DNA of 64,000 nucleotides from assembly GCA_030765055.1 (NCBI GenBank), contig CM060950.1, positions 21,737,903 through 21,801,902 on the forward strand. Direction: 5' to 3'. This document shows positions 32,688 to 60,530 of this stretch, piece by piece. This DNA is from Mantis religiosa. Lineage: Eukaryota > Arthropoda > Insecta > Mantodea > Mantidae. Within the stretch, counting starts at the first letter, position 1. Each line of letters begins with the position of its first letter. The position numbers and the translations under genes are program-made. The notes beneath the pieces were generated by a model. It was not told the DNA's origin and searched no databases. It saw only the letters and a list, made by a program, of their open reading frames with translations.

Positions 32688-33674
32688 TACTTTGTTTCTC
32701 TATTAAAATATCACTTGTGGCAAAATGCAACGATTTGCTTAGAAATTGCACAGGCCACTGTTTTGTTTATGATCAATTATTTTTCTAAGCATGTTTTCCT
32801 GCGGTTCCGAGCATTTGAGGTCAAAGGTGTCTCTTGTAAGGAAGACAAGTGACAGAGCAATTGATTCACATTTAAGTTCCAAGATCTGCCTACAATTTAT
32901 TATAAAGGCAAGTCACAATATTTCAATCTTGCATTGTGTGGTTAACCAAATCTGTTGATGTACTCTGGAAGCAAGGTTTGACATTTTCTATATCCGAGAC
33001 CAAAATGTAGTATTTGCATCACATACCAATTTCTAACTTCTTGCCCAATTAATCATGTAGTGAAAACTAACAGGCAAATCTAGGAAAATCTGCTGTGTAC
33101 CAAGGACCATGTTAAACATCAGTTTTATTCAAGCCTGACAAGGATTTGGCTTGAGATTAGGGAACAGAGATTATGAACAGTTCCGAAATTGCATTATTTA
33201 ATGAAATTATGCTATTGACAAATCACCAAACAGAAACTGTATATCTGGTTCTGAATGTTGCATCATTTTCATGGATTTTATGAATTACATAAAGAATTAC
33301 CCACCCAGAAGTCATAATTAATCACTAAAAATTTGAAATTAAATTTTTTTAAAAATAAATTCAAGATTATGTAATTAACAACATTTAAATGCCAATTATC
33401 GCATTGCTAAAAATAATATAACGAAGCAAAGAAATAATGCTTCTGAATACTTGCAGATTTTCAAATACTCATTTCATCCTGATTTTTTTATTCCTAATAA
33501 AGAGAGTATATATAAAGGAACTGGGAGGTATGTACAGTTAAAACTATAAGTTGTGGAAAAAGATGTTGTAAGCATGTGACTTCTGGTGAGTAGTAGCACA
33601 GTTCATGTTCGTGATTTGCAATGTTATTTTTGGCTAGGTATCATAGGTCCCAATGCACTATATACACTAATGAC
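32688..33674. other. No gene recognised
   Basis: Anonymous AT-rich DNA between two PLE insertions. Confidence 0.4.
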
Positions 33675-33686
33675 AAAATCATTACA

Positions 33687-33853
33687 GTTTCTTTCTTGGA
33701 AGTGTTGAAGATAGTGTTGTTATAATAAATTAAATTTAAAGGGAGTCGATTGATGACACTAAACAACACTTACTCTGGAAAACACTCACAACACTCCGGA
33801 AAAATTTAAAAGTAAGTGTTGTTTAGTGTCATCAATCGACTCCCTTTAAATTT
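33687..33853. mobile_element. Minimal 167-bp PLE-A hairpin insertion
   Basis: Two PLE-A termini face each other: arms of about 42 bp (about 33735-33776 and 33811-33853) around a loop of about 34 bases, plus the PLE-A 5' terminal block (GGAAGTGTTGAA) at the left. The 12-bp duplication AAAATCATTACA (33675-33686 and 33854-33865) bounds it. Confidence 0.85.
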
Positions 33854-34179
33854 AAAATCATTACATATTAAATTTAAGTATACAGTGGATGCAATACTAT
33901 GTTCTTTTACAATGTTTGGTGAGTAAATTCAAGTTACCAAGAACTTGGCATGTTAAGTGGGCAGTGCATGATCACAGAACGCGTGGTGGTGTTTTAGGGC
34001 CCGTCGACAACAAGGTCATTTGGGCCACAGAACGCTGTAGACAGAAACAGCAGTGTTAGAATCATGAATCAGCATTAATTCAGGTATAGGCTATAGCTAT
34101 TGCTGACAAAAGTACTGACACATGTATCATCTGTGAGTAGAAGATGTACAGAGGATGGCTTCGAATCTTGAATTGGATT

Positions 34180-34600
34180 GGATTATGGTATGAAGGGGAT
34201 TCGGCACTGCAACCAGTCTTGATCTATTGTACGTATGCCCCAAGTGGGGCATCCCTGGAAGGAAGAGCGGCCATGCCGCAGAGCCATGACATTATAGAGG
34301 GCAGTTTACCAGTAAGAAACTTCCCAGCAAGCCAGCACAATGAGCAGCTCACCTGACTGTGGTTCGGAAACGTCCACACCAGACTGGGCACAGAGACCGG
34401 AGATCGTCCTACCGGAGGACGATCATCCTGCCATGCACGCCAAGACACCCACCGACACTTATACCCTGAAAGAGACCACCAGAGTAGAGCTGATGCGAAA
34501 TCATAATGGAGATGAAACAAAGGGGCAGGAAATTCGGTAGATGTAATTAACCTACCCAGCATTCTCCTGGTGACCTGGGAAAAAAGCCATAGATGAAACC
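34180..34600. repeat. Diverged relative of the long SINE at 40420
   Basis: Shares blocks in the same order with 40420-40982 (CTATTGT...CCCC..TGGGGCA, GGAAG, GTCCTA, CGCC.AGACACCC.C.GACACTT, CCCAGCATTC). It lacks the tRNA-like end. Open frames here are incidental. Confidence 0.55.
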
Positions 34601-36686
34601 GCTGGAGTCATTTCAAATGTTTAATAACAAGTTTGACTTTGTTTTAATCTTACAAAAATCATGCATAAACCACTGGTCATTTGATGATACATAAAATGTA
34701 TAGCTGTAGATGTCTTGGACCTGATGCTTGTAAAATTTCCCAAATCTTTGAAGATGTTGAGACCGATATACCTTAGGAATCATTTATGGTAACTCAACTT
34801 TCACATGTATGTGGTGTGGGTTCTGGTGGAAGAGAGTGAAAATGTTGCTTATGGTCTGATCACATCATATGCTCCATCTTCTGTGTCACCATCTGGTGAA
34901 AATTCCGAGAAACAGGTTGTAATTTTACAAAGGTGACTTCATTTTTGTCACTGGATAAGTCTGACTACTATCGTTCCTGCTCACTAAGAGTTCAACCTCT
35001 TTATCAGTTAGCCCTGAAAAGTATACTAAGGAACTGGGAGGGACCAAGGAACTATGTCGTAAACACCATTAAAATTTATAGAAGAATTTTATTAAGTCTC
35101 ATAAGGAAACTATCACTGTACTCACACCGCTACGCATCTGAAAATTTGATGATATAATGGCTGCTGTATATAGACCATGTGCAACAAAAATCTGCTGCGG
35201 AGTAGAACCGCAACAGCCAAAACTGAACCCTGGGAAGTGCTATATGCGACCACTTGCAAGTAGCTGCTGGACATCCTCTGTCAGTTCTGTGCCGAGTGTG
35301 GGGGGTGCGCTCCTTACATATGCCATGTGTAGGCTGCTGCTCTTCATGGGTAAACAATCCCTCCCGTGCAATGCTGTGTTATGCCTATGTGTTCCTACAT
35401 ATTCTGGACTCATTATCGGGTACTTACAGCTATACTCCGCACCGGATTTTTGGCACACAGCCCCACATAGAGCAGAGATGATGCCATCAAACTCTCACAT
35501 GCTTACAGGTGTGAGCATAGTGTTAGTTCCCTTGTTAATGTATCCTATAGGTTACATTAACATGCTTTATACTCATACTTTATTTACACCGAAGCCAAGA
35601 AGTCATTATACCAATAAAATTTAGCATGGTTCACAAGATTGTGACTTCGTGGAGGAAGGTGGAGTTTTTCAGGTGTTAAACTTCATAGTATGGCTTCCTT
35701 CAGAAGCAAATAAATCTGGTGATCCTATGTCATAGATTTCTGGATTGTAAAAAAACTCAAGCCTGATAGAGGATTTTGGGCAAATTGAGGCAGTCTTTCA
35801 CACATATATTGAATAGGGTGCTGAGAACCATGTTAAACAGCATCCATAAATGAAAACTGAATTTCAATTTCATCAATCAAATTAAGCCTTCTTCCTTGTA
35901 CTTTTAATATGTTTTTATAACTCTACTACTAATACTGATAGGAAAATTAAATATAAACCTCTTCTGGTACTCATTTTTACTTGCAAAGCAGCAAACGTTA
36001 TCATTTCCAGGCATGTGCATCAAAATGGAGAGAAAAACTGCAGTAAAAACCACTAAGATACATTGCACATCTCTAAAATCACCTACACTGACACAAGCTA
36101 GTCACTTTCTCATATAAATACAGAAAGAGCTTCAGAACTGGTGTAACCTATAGGTTACAAGAGGTTCATAGAGGCTAAGGACTGCATTAGCAATGTTAGG
36201 GAAAGTAGGGTGAATTAATAACTTCTGGCAATCTTTTAATAACAATATGTGTAGGACCTAATTGTTCTTTGATGGAGGAAGCTGGATGGTATAGGTTGGC
36301 AAATGAAATTTAAGAGATTTGCAGGATTCAATTGTAACCTGTGTAATTGGGACGAATGTTGAACAAGGTGTAGATCATTTGCTTTTTCTTTTAACCAAAA
36401 TCACAATAACAATCAGCTATTTTATAACATATTTTTACCTAAAATGTATTATTCATTAACATTCTCATGGTAATAAATAGGTTTCTCTTCAGAAATACAT
36501 AATGGATCTGCCTTTGCTCTCCTGCACCCTGAAAAGTTTGTAATGTTAGCGTACATAGTTTTACTTCAACATAGATGAAAATAGTTTGTGACTGTTATAT
36601 AGAATTGCATATGACACTCCACTTGATGGAAGGGCAGTTCTTTTCACTTAAGTGCCTTTTCCTGCTACTTGGAAGATGGATTATTA
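34601..36686. other. No gene recognised; 3' flank of the protease gene
   Basis: The minus strand just below 36687 should hold the protease 3' UTR; an ATTAAA-type signal lies at about 36233-36240, unproven. The plus-strand open frame 35157-35624 (155 residues) has no motif I recognise and overlaps an equally open minus frame, so I do not call it a gene. Confidence 0.4.
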
Positions 36687-52938
<16,252 letters not shown>

Positions 52939-53063
52939 CTATGGGAAACAAATAGGTGATAAACAATTCGAAATTAAATGAGACCTCCGAAATTGTAGAG
53001 TAATTCAGGGCACAACTGTGACAAATAGTCCGTGCATAACATATCAGTTAGGAGCTTTGTCAG

Positions 53064-54082
53064 TAGGAGGCGGATTTATAGGCACTAAAAATGTGTGAAA
53101 TAGGCAGGCAAAAAGACACTAAAATGGGCCAAATAGGCACTTAAATAGGCACTAAAAATTTGCTAAGTAAACACTTAGAAATACACAATGTCAGTAAAAT
53201 GGCTCTTAAAGTGCACTATAGCTAATAGTACAAATTATTATGCTGTTATTTACAGTTCAAAATGAATTATGATTTTCATCATATTATTTCCCCCTTGATT
53301 TTTAATAGAAAATCAGCCTTAACGTTCTTCTCATCAAGCAAATCTCTTGTTTTCGTAGATCACAGCTTTAATGGCAATCTGTGAAAGTTTCATGTTGTTA
53401 TCTCCAGTAGTTTCTGAGAAGTACTTTACAAGATTTTTGAAACTAGGATAACATAGTATTAATACAAACATGAATGATTAAACTCACCTGTTTCACACAA
53501 GGCTGACAAAAAATTACTTTCCCATCCGTGCTGTTCAATGGATCACCATTTATCCACTGTTTAAGAAGTACACTGTTGCTTCTCTCTTTTGGCATACTGA
53601 TCTATGTGTGCAGTTGAAACGGTGCTTACAGAATGGACTTTCCATTCCATATATAAAGAGTTGTCGTTTGTCAATCCATTGAAATACCATTTAGCTCGTC
53701 TTTGCTACTGGTCCTTGAGCGAATTCTAAGACTTTTCCATGACGTCATTAGCGCATTGTGACACGTCTGTAAGGCAGATACCTACCTGGCTAAACCCCTT
53801 TTTGTATATTCAATGTGTAGCAGTAGGAAATTTCTCTTCCCCGAAAACTTCACGTTGAAACCAACAAATGCAAAAGCACAAATTACAAGCAAAAGAAATT
53901 GGCTAAAAGCCGTTTTAGGCACTAATAAGCAGAATAGGCACAAACGTATGAAACAGGCATTTATAGGCACTAATAAAACTAAGAAATTAGGCTAATAATT
54001 GTAGGAAACGTGCTTATAACGTAAAAGCCTACGTTTCTGAACAAAGGAATAAAGTAGGCAAATAGGGCAAAATCCGCCCCCA
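53064..54082 (-). mobile_element. hAT-like DNA transposon remnant
   Basis: Ends are inverted around GGCGGATTT (left about 53068) and AATCCGCCCCC (right about 54071-54081), with many TAGGCACTAA subterminal repeats. A minus-strand piece near 53505-53590 reads VLLKQWINGDPLNSTDGKVIFCQPC, like the zinc-finger start of CGG-binding/hAT-derived proteins. The 8-bp duplication was not identified. Confidence 0.45.
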
Positions 54083-54268
54083 AGTTACCAGCCATCACGA
54101 ATGTGTTTACTTGCAGCTTGGCTACGTCCACATGTAAATCCTTATTTACAGTGCGTATACTTTGTGAAATGTTTTCAAAACAAATTTTTTTTCGTGTTTT
54201 CCTTCGGAATTGCTTTGGACTAGAAGGAGATGGGTTTGATGTATGAAGAGAACAGCGTGTCGGTCGTA

Positions 54269-54497
54269 TGTGTAGTGTTTAACGCCCGCTTTTACTACAT
54301 ACGGCACCGCAGGCGATGACACTGATGATACATGAGATGAAGATGGAGCACCGGTGGAATGAGATGGCGGGGGAAACCGGAGATCCCGGAGAAAACCCGC
54401 CCCAGTGCCATGTTGTCCACCACAAATCTCACTTTGCGGTCACCTGGGATCGAACCCGGGCCGCCAAGCGGTCTAACCACTGAGCCACGGCGCGGCC
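54269..54497 (-). repeat. tRNA-Glu-like SINE (SINE-2) copy
   Basis: Minus-strand relative of 3716-3965 with a shortened anticodon arm. Flanked by the 12-bp duplication GTGTCGGTCGTA (54257-54268 and 54498-54509). Confidence 0.88.
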
Positions 54498-54584
54498 GTG
54501 TCGGTCGTAGGTAAACATAATTACTTTACCTAGGTATATAAACCAATCATGAGCAATGATAAGGGATTTCAAAAGTGATAAATA

Positions 54585-55800
54585 TGAACTAGTTAATTTA
54601 GGAGTACGACAGGGTTGTCCAATATCTCCGACACATTTTAATACACATATATGGACGCCAGCGATCGCCGATTGGCAATCCGTTTAAACATAATTTTAAG
54701 ATTAATAAAATAATTGTAAATACTATTCTATTTTAGTTAATTGACGGAAATTAATCATTTATTCATACTAGCCGTATATAGGCTAAGGGTTTTGATAGAT
54801 AGAGTCAACATGAAAAATTCAATGCCACGGCCGGGATTTGAACCACGGATCTCCTGGTTTCCGTCCAGTCGCTCTTACCCATTGATTAAGTCACTACAAA
54901 CGGTGTATCCCGAATGCGAGAGCCCCTAGTGGTCTACGGGTGAAATATACGAGTCGAATGGAGAATTTAATGTCATGACGGCAAGTTGGTCATGGTAGCT
55001 CAATGGGTTAGAGCGACTGGAGGAAAGCAGGAGATCTGTGGTTCAAATCCCGGCGATGGCATTGAATTTTTCATGTTGACTCTATGTTTCAAAAACCTTA
55101 GCCTATATACGGCTAGTGTGAAGAAATTATTAATTTCCATCAATTAGCTAAACTAATAAGAGTTAAATGATGAAGCCTGGGACTAAAGTACTTGCGACAG
55201 TAAGTCGCGACAAGCGGTGTATCTCGAATGCGAGGGCCCCTAGTGGTCTACCGGGGAAATATATGAGTCAAATGGAGCATTTAATTTCATGACGGCAAGT
55301 TGGCCATGGTAGCTCAATGGGTTAGAGCGACTGGATGGAAACCAGGATATCCGTGGTTTAAAACCAGGCCATGACATTGAATTTTTCATATTAACTCTAT
55401 CTATCAATAACATATATACATTTCAAAATATATGTGGGAATATCGGAAGAACGCTAAGAATAAAACACAAAAAGAAACATTGCTAAAATTTTATAAAAGG
55501 ATGACAACTTGACTTATGGCTCATAAAACTGGGTCACGAATAGGAAGAAAGGAAGTATCAATGAATTTCTTAGACATATTGCTGGATATTCCCTCACAGA
55601 CGACATCAGAAGCGAAACTATCAGAGAACAGCTCAAAATATTTAATGTAAACCATAAAATTAAGAATTACAAACAAAATTGGCACAACCACACACTCAGA
55701 AAGTAGAATTATAGAGCGGCAAAGCAGGAAAGTGCATTAGGAACTAGAGATGCTGGAAGACCTCGACGCCGATGGGAGGATGACTTCTGAGCCGGAACAG
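54585..55800 (+). pseudogene. LINE reverse transcriptase remnant split by a SINE array
   Basis: 54585-54700 reads LVNLGVRQGCPISPTHFNTHI, RT motif B. After the array (about 55430-55800) come YKRMTT.LTYGS, FLRHIAGYSLTDDIRSETIREQL, IKNYKQNWHNHTLRK and AGRPRRRWEDDF, the standard C-terminus of RTE-like insect LINEs. Frames are shifted; motif C and the region between are missing. Confidence 0.65.
54735..55410. repeat. Second SINE-3 array, mixed orientation
   Basis: A minus-oriented unit (54735 to about 54890) is followed by two plus-oriented units (tRNA-like blocks at about 54993-55063 and 55302-55375). Units are of the type seen at 11523-12268, with GGTAGCTCAATGGGTTAGAG and a degraded box B. Confidence 0.75.
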
Positions 55801-56738
55801 GTACAATTGGTCTATCTTGATGAAGATAATGATAAACAAAACGTTACATTACCTTAGAAATGGCTAGTACCTTACCTGTAATTCCGTAAAAAGTGATAAT
55901 GGCGAACAAATACTGAAACATTTCCCACCGAAGTAATGAATTTAGCATTGCGAGCAGTTCACTGATGTTACCATGAAAGTAAAAGTGTTATCTGCACTTA
56001 CAACCTTGAAGCAAAGAACACGGACAAGTAGTTTATCTGACCTAGAAGAACAGCACATTTTCTGTTGGTTAATTACTTGCTTCTTGATAACAATGGACAG
56101 TAACAAATAGAGTTCTCAAAGTGTCTTACTCAACTGTGGTTAAGGTACTAAGTAAGGTGTAATCATACTTTAAAATCGACATATCGACATATTTGAAGTT
56201 TCAAACATAATTTCCAAAATGGTGCCGTGTTTATGGGTAAAGATTCTACGGAATTTGTGCAGAATTGTCTTTATTTGCACGAGTATTGCGAAATCTATAC
56301 AACATCGCGTATCTCAAATGATTCTCCGCAATGAGGGGAATAAGCTAACACACTTGCTCACGTCAGTTAAGTTAGCAATGATTAACATATTGACTTCACT
56401 TCACAAGCACAACAACACAATATTAACTTTACAAAAGCACCCTACTCACTATGGTTTTCAAGCGGTAGGAAGAAGGAAGGACGGTCTTTACCTAGTCGAA
56501 GGTCAATGTTCCTTTTCATACTACGGCTATCAACTTAACCACACCAACATGCGTTCGAGTACACTGCGGAGACTCATTTGAGACACTCATAACAACATGA
56601 AGATACTCAGGCTACCGTGATTAGGAGCTTCTTAAACAATGACAACAGCTCCTTTATTACTGATGAGCTTTGTAGCATTGTTAAAAGCTCATCATTTTCC
56701 TCAAATTTCGATGAGTACTGATATTTATTTTAGTATAG
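55801..56738. other. No gene recognised
   Basis: The open frame 56219-56581 (120 residues) has no recognisable domain. No terminal repeat or tRNA-like sequence was seen. Confidence 0.4.
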
Positions 56739-57480
56739 TATTTAGTATTTATTTCATACTTTGGAACATAATACATATGTTATAGTACACGTCAGTTCTA
56801 GATACAAAGATAAATATAAAACTAAAAGCTGTAACAGATACAGGATCTAACAAGTCTAAAGTAGAAAAAGCAAATAAATATTGTCAATAGATTGTTGGTT
56901 ACTATTTCTGACATAGTCAATTTTTCATCATTAATACTAATTGTACATAGTCAATTCTACAACATTAGAATCTAATTTACAGAAACTAATTTACATAGTA
57001 AATTACAGCATTAGAAACTAATTACATAGTCAATTATAGCATTAGAAACTAATTCTACACTTGATCCCTTACTCAGCTTAATGAATTTAACGCTTTCAAG
57101 TATAACTAAAAGCTGCAATGTCATAATTCGTTTAAGTTATATAAACATTTATTTATGAGGAAAGCCTTTAACTTCCATTTAAACTGCTGTCTTGAGATGC
57201 TAGCTATTGATTTAATATCAGATGGCAGTTTATTGTAAAGCTTAATTCCTAGTATATGTACATCCTTTTGAGAGACAGTTTTAATTACACTATCTCTATA
57301 GTAATTCATATTGGTTCTGGTGCTATGTTCATGTACCTGACTGATTTTAACTGGATTACACTTGTCCACAATAAATATTATAGCTGTATAAGCATACAGA
57401 GAGTAGATGGTGATTATTTTTTTATTTATAAAGGTATCCCTGCAAGATTCTCTTGCTTTTAGATTATATCAAAATACCTG
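56739..57480 (-). mobile_element. CR1/Jockey-type LINE 3' end with tandem 3'-UTR repeats
   Basis: The coding remnant 57121-57369 (HEHSTRTNMNY, LGIKLYNKLPSDIKSI, FKWKLKAFLINKCLY) is the LINE ORF2 C-terminus. The 3' UTR toward 56739 includes diverged units of about 34 bp (ACAGCATTAGAAACTAATT; about 56945-57060). Its last 150 bp recur at 15298-15445. Confidence 0.7.
57121..57369 (-). pseudogene. LINE ORF2 C-terminus
   Basis: An 82-residue frame with the NTRS-like start (here STRTNMNYYRDS) and the LYNKLP...FK.KLK.FL signature. It is open but lacks all catalytic RT motifs. Confidence 0.65.
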
Positions 57481-57968
57481 TGTCAGATTTGTTGTTTAAA
57501 ATGTGGCTATGACGTTAAAAATACCAAATTAAAAAGGAAATCTGTGTTTACTTTACACTCAATTACTCTGCTTAGGGCTGTATGACATTTGCTTGAGAGG
57601 AGAGGTGAAACGGGCTGTTTTGATGTCCTAGGAAGGGGCTAGGTAAGGAGAACTCCACTCTGTAGATATAAAAGACAGGGAATGAAATAAATTTTGTTTT
57701 TCTCAAATTCATTCTATTTGTATTAGAAACTGTTTATTATTTATTGCTCTTAATATTCCAGGTGAGTCACCTGCCCCTATTTAGTTTTGAATTTATGCAA
57801 CGTGCTAGGCAACATATGTGACTTACACTTTTCTTAAATGTCTTCTAATGCATGATTTGCAGAACAGTTTATAGAGCTGGGGTGCACAATTCTGTGCATA
57901 AGTGTTGTACGAGATAGAAAGCAGTCACTATATATGTCGATTCCAAAAACACCATATCCAGACACTTG

Positions 57969-58200
57969 CCCGCCTTGGTAGCGTAGATGGTAGCCTGTCT
58001 GCCTCACGTTCAAAAGGTCCCGAGTTCGAATCGCGGTCAGGGTGAGTTGCCTGGATAAGGTTTTTTCCTGGGTTCTCCCTTATCCTTAAAGACGAATGTC
58101 AGATAGCTCTAAGCTCCATGGACCCCGGGTTCATTTGAGCATCATTTCACCAATTTCATTCATGGTCCGATATGACTTAACGTTGGAGGACGTAAATTAC
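57969..58200 (+). repeat. SINE-1 copy
   Basis: GCCCGCCTTGGTAGCGTAGA head, box B GAGTTCGAATCGCGG, GGAGGACGTAAATTACAG tail; CAGACAC repeat at both ends. Confidence 0.85.
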
Positions 58201-58882
58201 AGAAAAAAACAGACACAGAGCTACAGTAGCAATTTTAGACGAGTTTGCAAACTTTTATTCATTAACGTACATTCACACACACCCTTAAAGACGCACCTGA
58301 AGGAACAACTATCACATGCATCGGTGAACAATAACCTTGTAACACAAAATGACAGATCTACACAAAGAGACCGATTGGATTTAAATCTTCAGTAAACACG
58401 AGTTTTCCTTGTATAACCATGTCTAAAAATGCTAAGGATTAGGTCGATTGTTTTAGCTTCTGTCACAAATTCCGGCTGTTTTTATTTCATACAGTAATTG
58501 TAACGGTGGAAGCAGTTTCTTTATTTGCGTTAAACTACCAAAACAAGCTCTAAACTCTATATGAAGCTGTAAGAAGCGTTTTAAGATCCGAGGTGGGTTC
58601 TGAGGTCTGCGGTCACTTATTCGTATAGAAACCTCTGCTCGTAAGGTAGCGTTGGCTATACGATAGTATACAGGTAACTTCAAAACTCCGCAACTGCAAG
58701 TTGGGCTCAGATCCTTCGTGTTGAGCTCAAAAATTTTATTACCCTTTATATTATCTCTTGTAGCCTATAATTTGATATTATGATATACAAATAAGATTTT
58801 ATATCATTATATGTGTTTATGAAACACAATTATCCCCATGTTTCCCACTGGCAGATAGATATAAATTTATAGTTGATAGTAA
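58201..58882. other. No gene recognised
   Basis: Anonymous sequence between a SINE and a solo LTR. Confidence 0.4.
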
Positions 58883-59071
58883 ATATTGTCGCGAACTCAT
58901 TATCTACGATAACGTGGCTTATGTACATAAAGAGCCGGCAAATAAAGATAGCGAGTAGATAAAAAGCTGGCCTTCACAGATAAAGTTACGCTTCTGATAG
59001 GTTTGAGTTTCGTCTGGTGAAAGAACACTGGACTTTTTGATTGTTACAGAACAGTCTCGAATTATCAATAA

Positions 59072-59083
59072 TGTATATAAAAG
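59072..59083 (+). promoter_or_regulatory. LTR TATA box
   Basis: GTATATAAAAG lies about 160 bp upstream of the AATAAA in the same LTR, the usual U3-R arrangement. Confidence 0.6.
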
Positions 59084-59236
59084 ATTGCGACTCGCCAAGA
59101 GTCAGTCATAAACAGGAGAGTTGATGTTGTAAACAGATGTAAACAGATCGCTGTTTGTTGTGGTCATCAGCCTTGGTAGATTGTGATTGTGTATGTAACA
59201 TAATTCTGCTGTAATCTGCAAGTGTATTTCTACGGA

Positions 59237-59242
59237 AATAAA
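59237..59242 (+). terminator. LTR polyadenylation signal
   Basis: AATAAA about 57 bp before the LTR end, at the place that also holds AATAAA in the 17.7-kb LTR. Confidence 0.6.
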
Positions 59243-59303
59243 GAACATTTAGAATTTCTGCAAATTGGACTTTTAATTCTACGAACCCACAAAGTCACAA
59301 TAT

Positions 59304-60528
59304 TTTATTATGGTCGGTATTGTGCTTAACCCACTCAACTAAGCTTTTCTAACACTTCACACATGCTAAGTGATTTAGCTATTTGCGCCTGCGCCAATGC
59401 TTTGCATAAGTGAACGCTTCATTATCTAAGGTATTCAGTATTTGAAATCCTTCACATACTGTCAAGCGTCGTCATTTTGAGCATTTACTGCGTTGACGAA
59501 ATCCACACTCTTTGAAAATTCACTTTTCTGTTTAACCGAGAACTTAAAACGTTCATAACTCCTTTGTCAACAGAAGAAGTGAAATATAAAGATTAAGCAT
59601 GCAACAAAAGCTATTAGATTTAATGTCATTGACATGATTCTAAAAATGAAGGCTAACTACGTAACATGGTTTACAACACCAGATACTTGCAGATTATAAA
59701 TGGTCACAAAGCTAAGCCTGATCCCTAATTATCGGATTGTCATTCCTGTGTCTTTGGCTGACAAGAGAACTAGTAGCAACAATAAATAAATTAGTAACTA
59801 AAATACAGACAGTAAAGACTAGGAGAAAGAGAAGAAAATGCCAAAACAATGTGACATCGTTTCGAACCCAGCCCTTTAGTCCGATATGGCTTAGCGTTGG
59901 AGGACGTAAATTAAAAAAACAACGACAACCTAGCCCTTGCATCACCATACTCCAGGAGCTAACCATCTCGGCCAACTGCAACGTATCCTACGTCGCTCTT
60001 TGGGAAATCGTTCGTTTATGACCTTGCTAATATTATGTGCATGAAAAACCGTGGATAATTAAGCTTTTTGCAGCTTCTTGTTCCTTGCTCAACGCTGATT
60101 TCCATTGAAGTATTCTGCATAGTATGACACACGCTTTAACAAAGAACCCAATTGAGTTAACACTGGTTGAGAAGGCAAAGACAAATATGGAAGGACTTCA
60201 TGAAATGTTTAACTCTAATCGGTGACATTACGCTTTCGTTACGCTCTGACAAGAATATCCAGGTCTTTATATCCGCTCCTAACTGTTTCAGCGAGACGAT
60301 GTAAGCCGTCTGAATGATAAAGGGATGGCTAGCAGTGAAAATTTACTTTTAAATTTACATGATTTGGATAAAATAAGCTCTTTTAATTAAAACTCATAAC
60401 ATAAGTAAGAAAACTCTGCAATTCAGCAAAAAAGCATTTATAATCATTTCGCTTATAAATTCGGGCTCTAGTAATGACAGTAGCACTCGACAAGTTAAGC
60501 ATAAACCTTAGTGTGTGATGTTTAAAAC
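59304..60528. other. Mostly anonymous; SINE-1 tail at 59879-59925
   Basis: No gene. A short SINE-1 3' end is present (CCGATATGGCTTAGCGTTGG, GGACGTAAATTAAAA). Confidence 0.5.
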
Positions 60529-60530
60529 TA

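Larger units (their letters stand above)
58887..59299 (+). repeat. Solo LTR, second gypsy family, plus orientation
   Basis: TGTCGCGAAC...AAAGTCACA with ATAT duplications (58883-58886 and 59300-59303). A GTATATAAAAG box and AATAAA signal are in LTR sense. It is a relative of the solo LTR at 50833 in opposite orientation. Confidence 0.88.

Noticed and set aside
35157..35624. 155-residue open frame with hydrophobic stretches
   Set aside because: No domain or start context, and the opposite strand is equally open; likely chance or an unrecognised repeat.
35640..35655. TGTGACTTCGTGG identical to the start of the gypsy LTR
   Set aside because: The match stops after 13 bases and no LTR body follows; probably coincidence or a tiny remnant.
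52939..52966. In-frame extension upstream of the protease exon (FITYLFPI) as a possible signal peptide
   Set aside because: It has no ATG and reads through a clear polypyrimidine tract and AG acceptor; it is intron.
53782..53970. Minus-strand frame resembling a signal peptide, considered as the missing first exon of the protease
   Set aside because: It lies inside the hAT-like relic, has no cleavage-site logic and shows no donor in the right phase (the next exon needs one base carried over).
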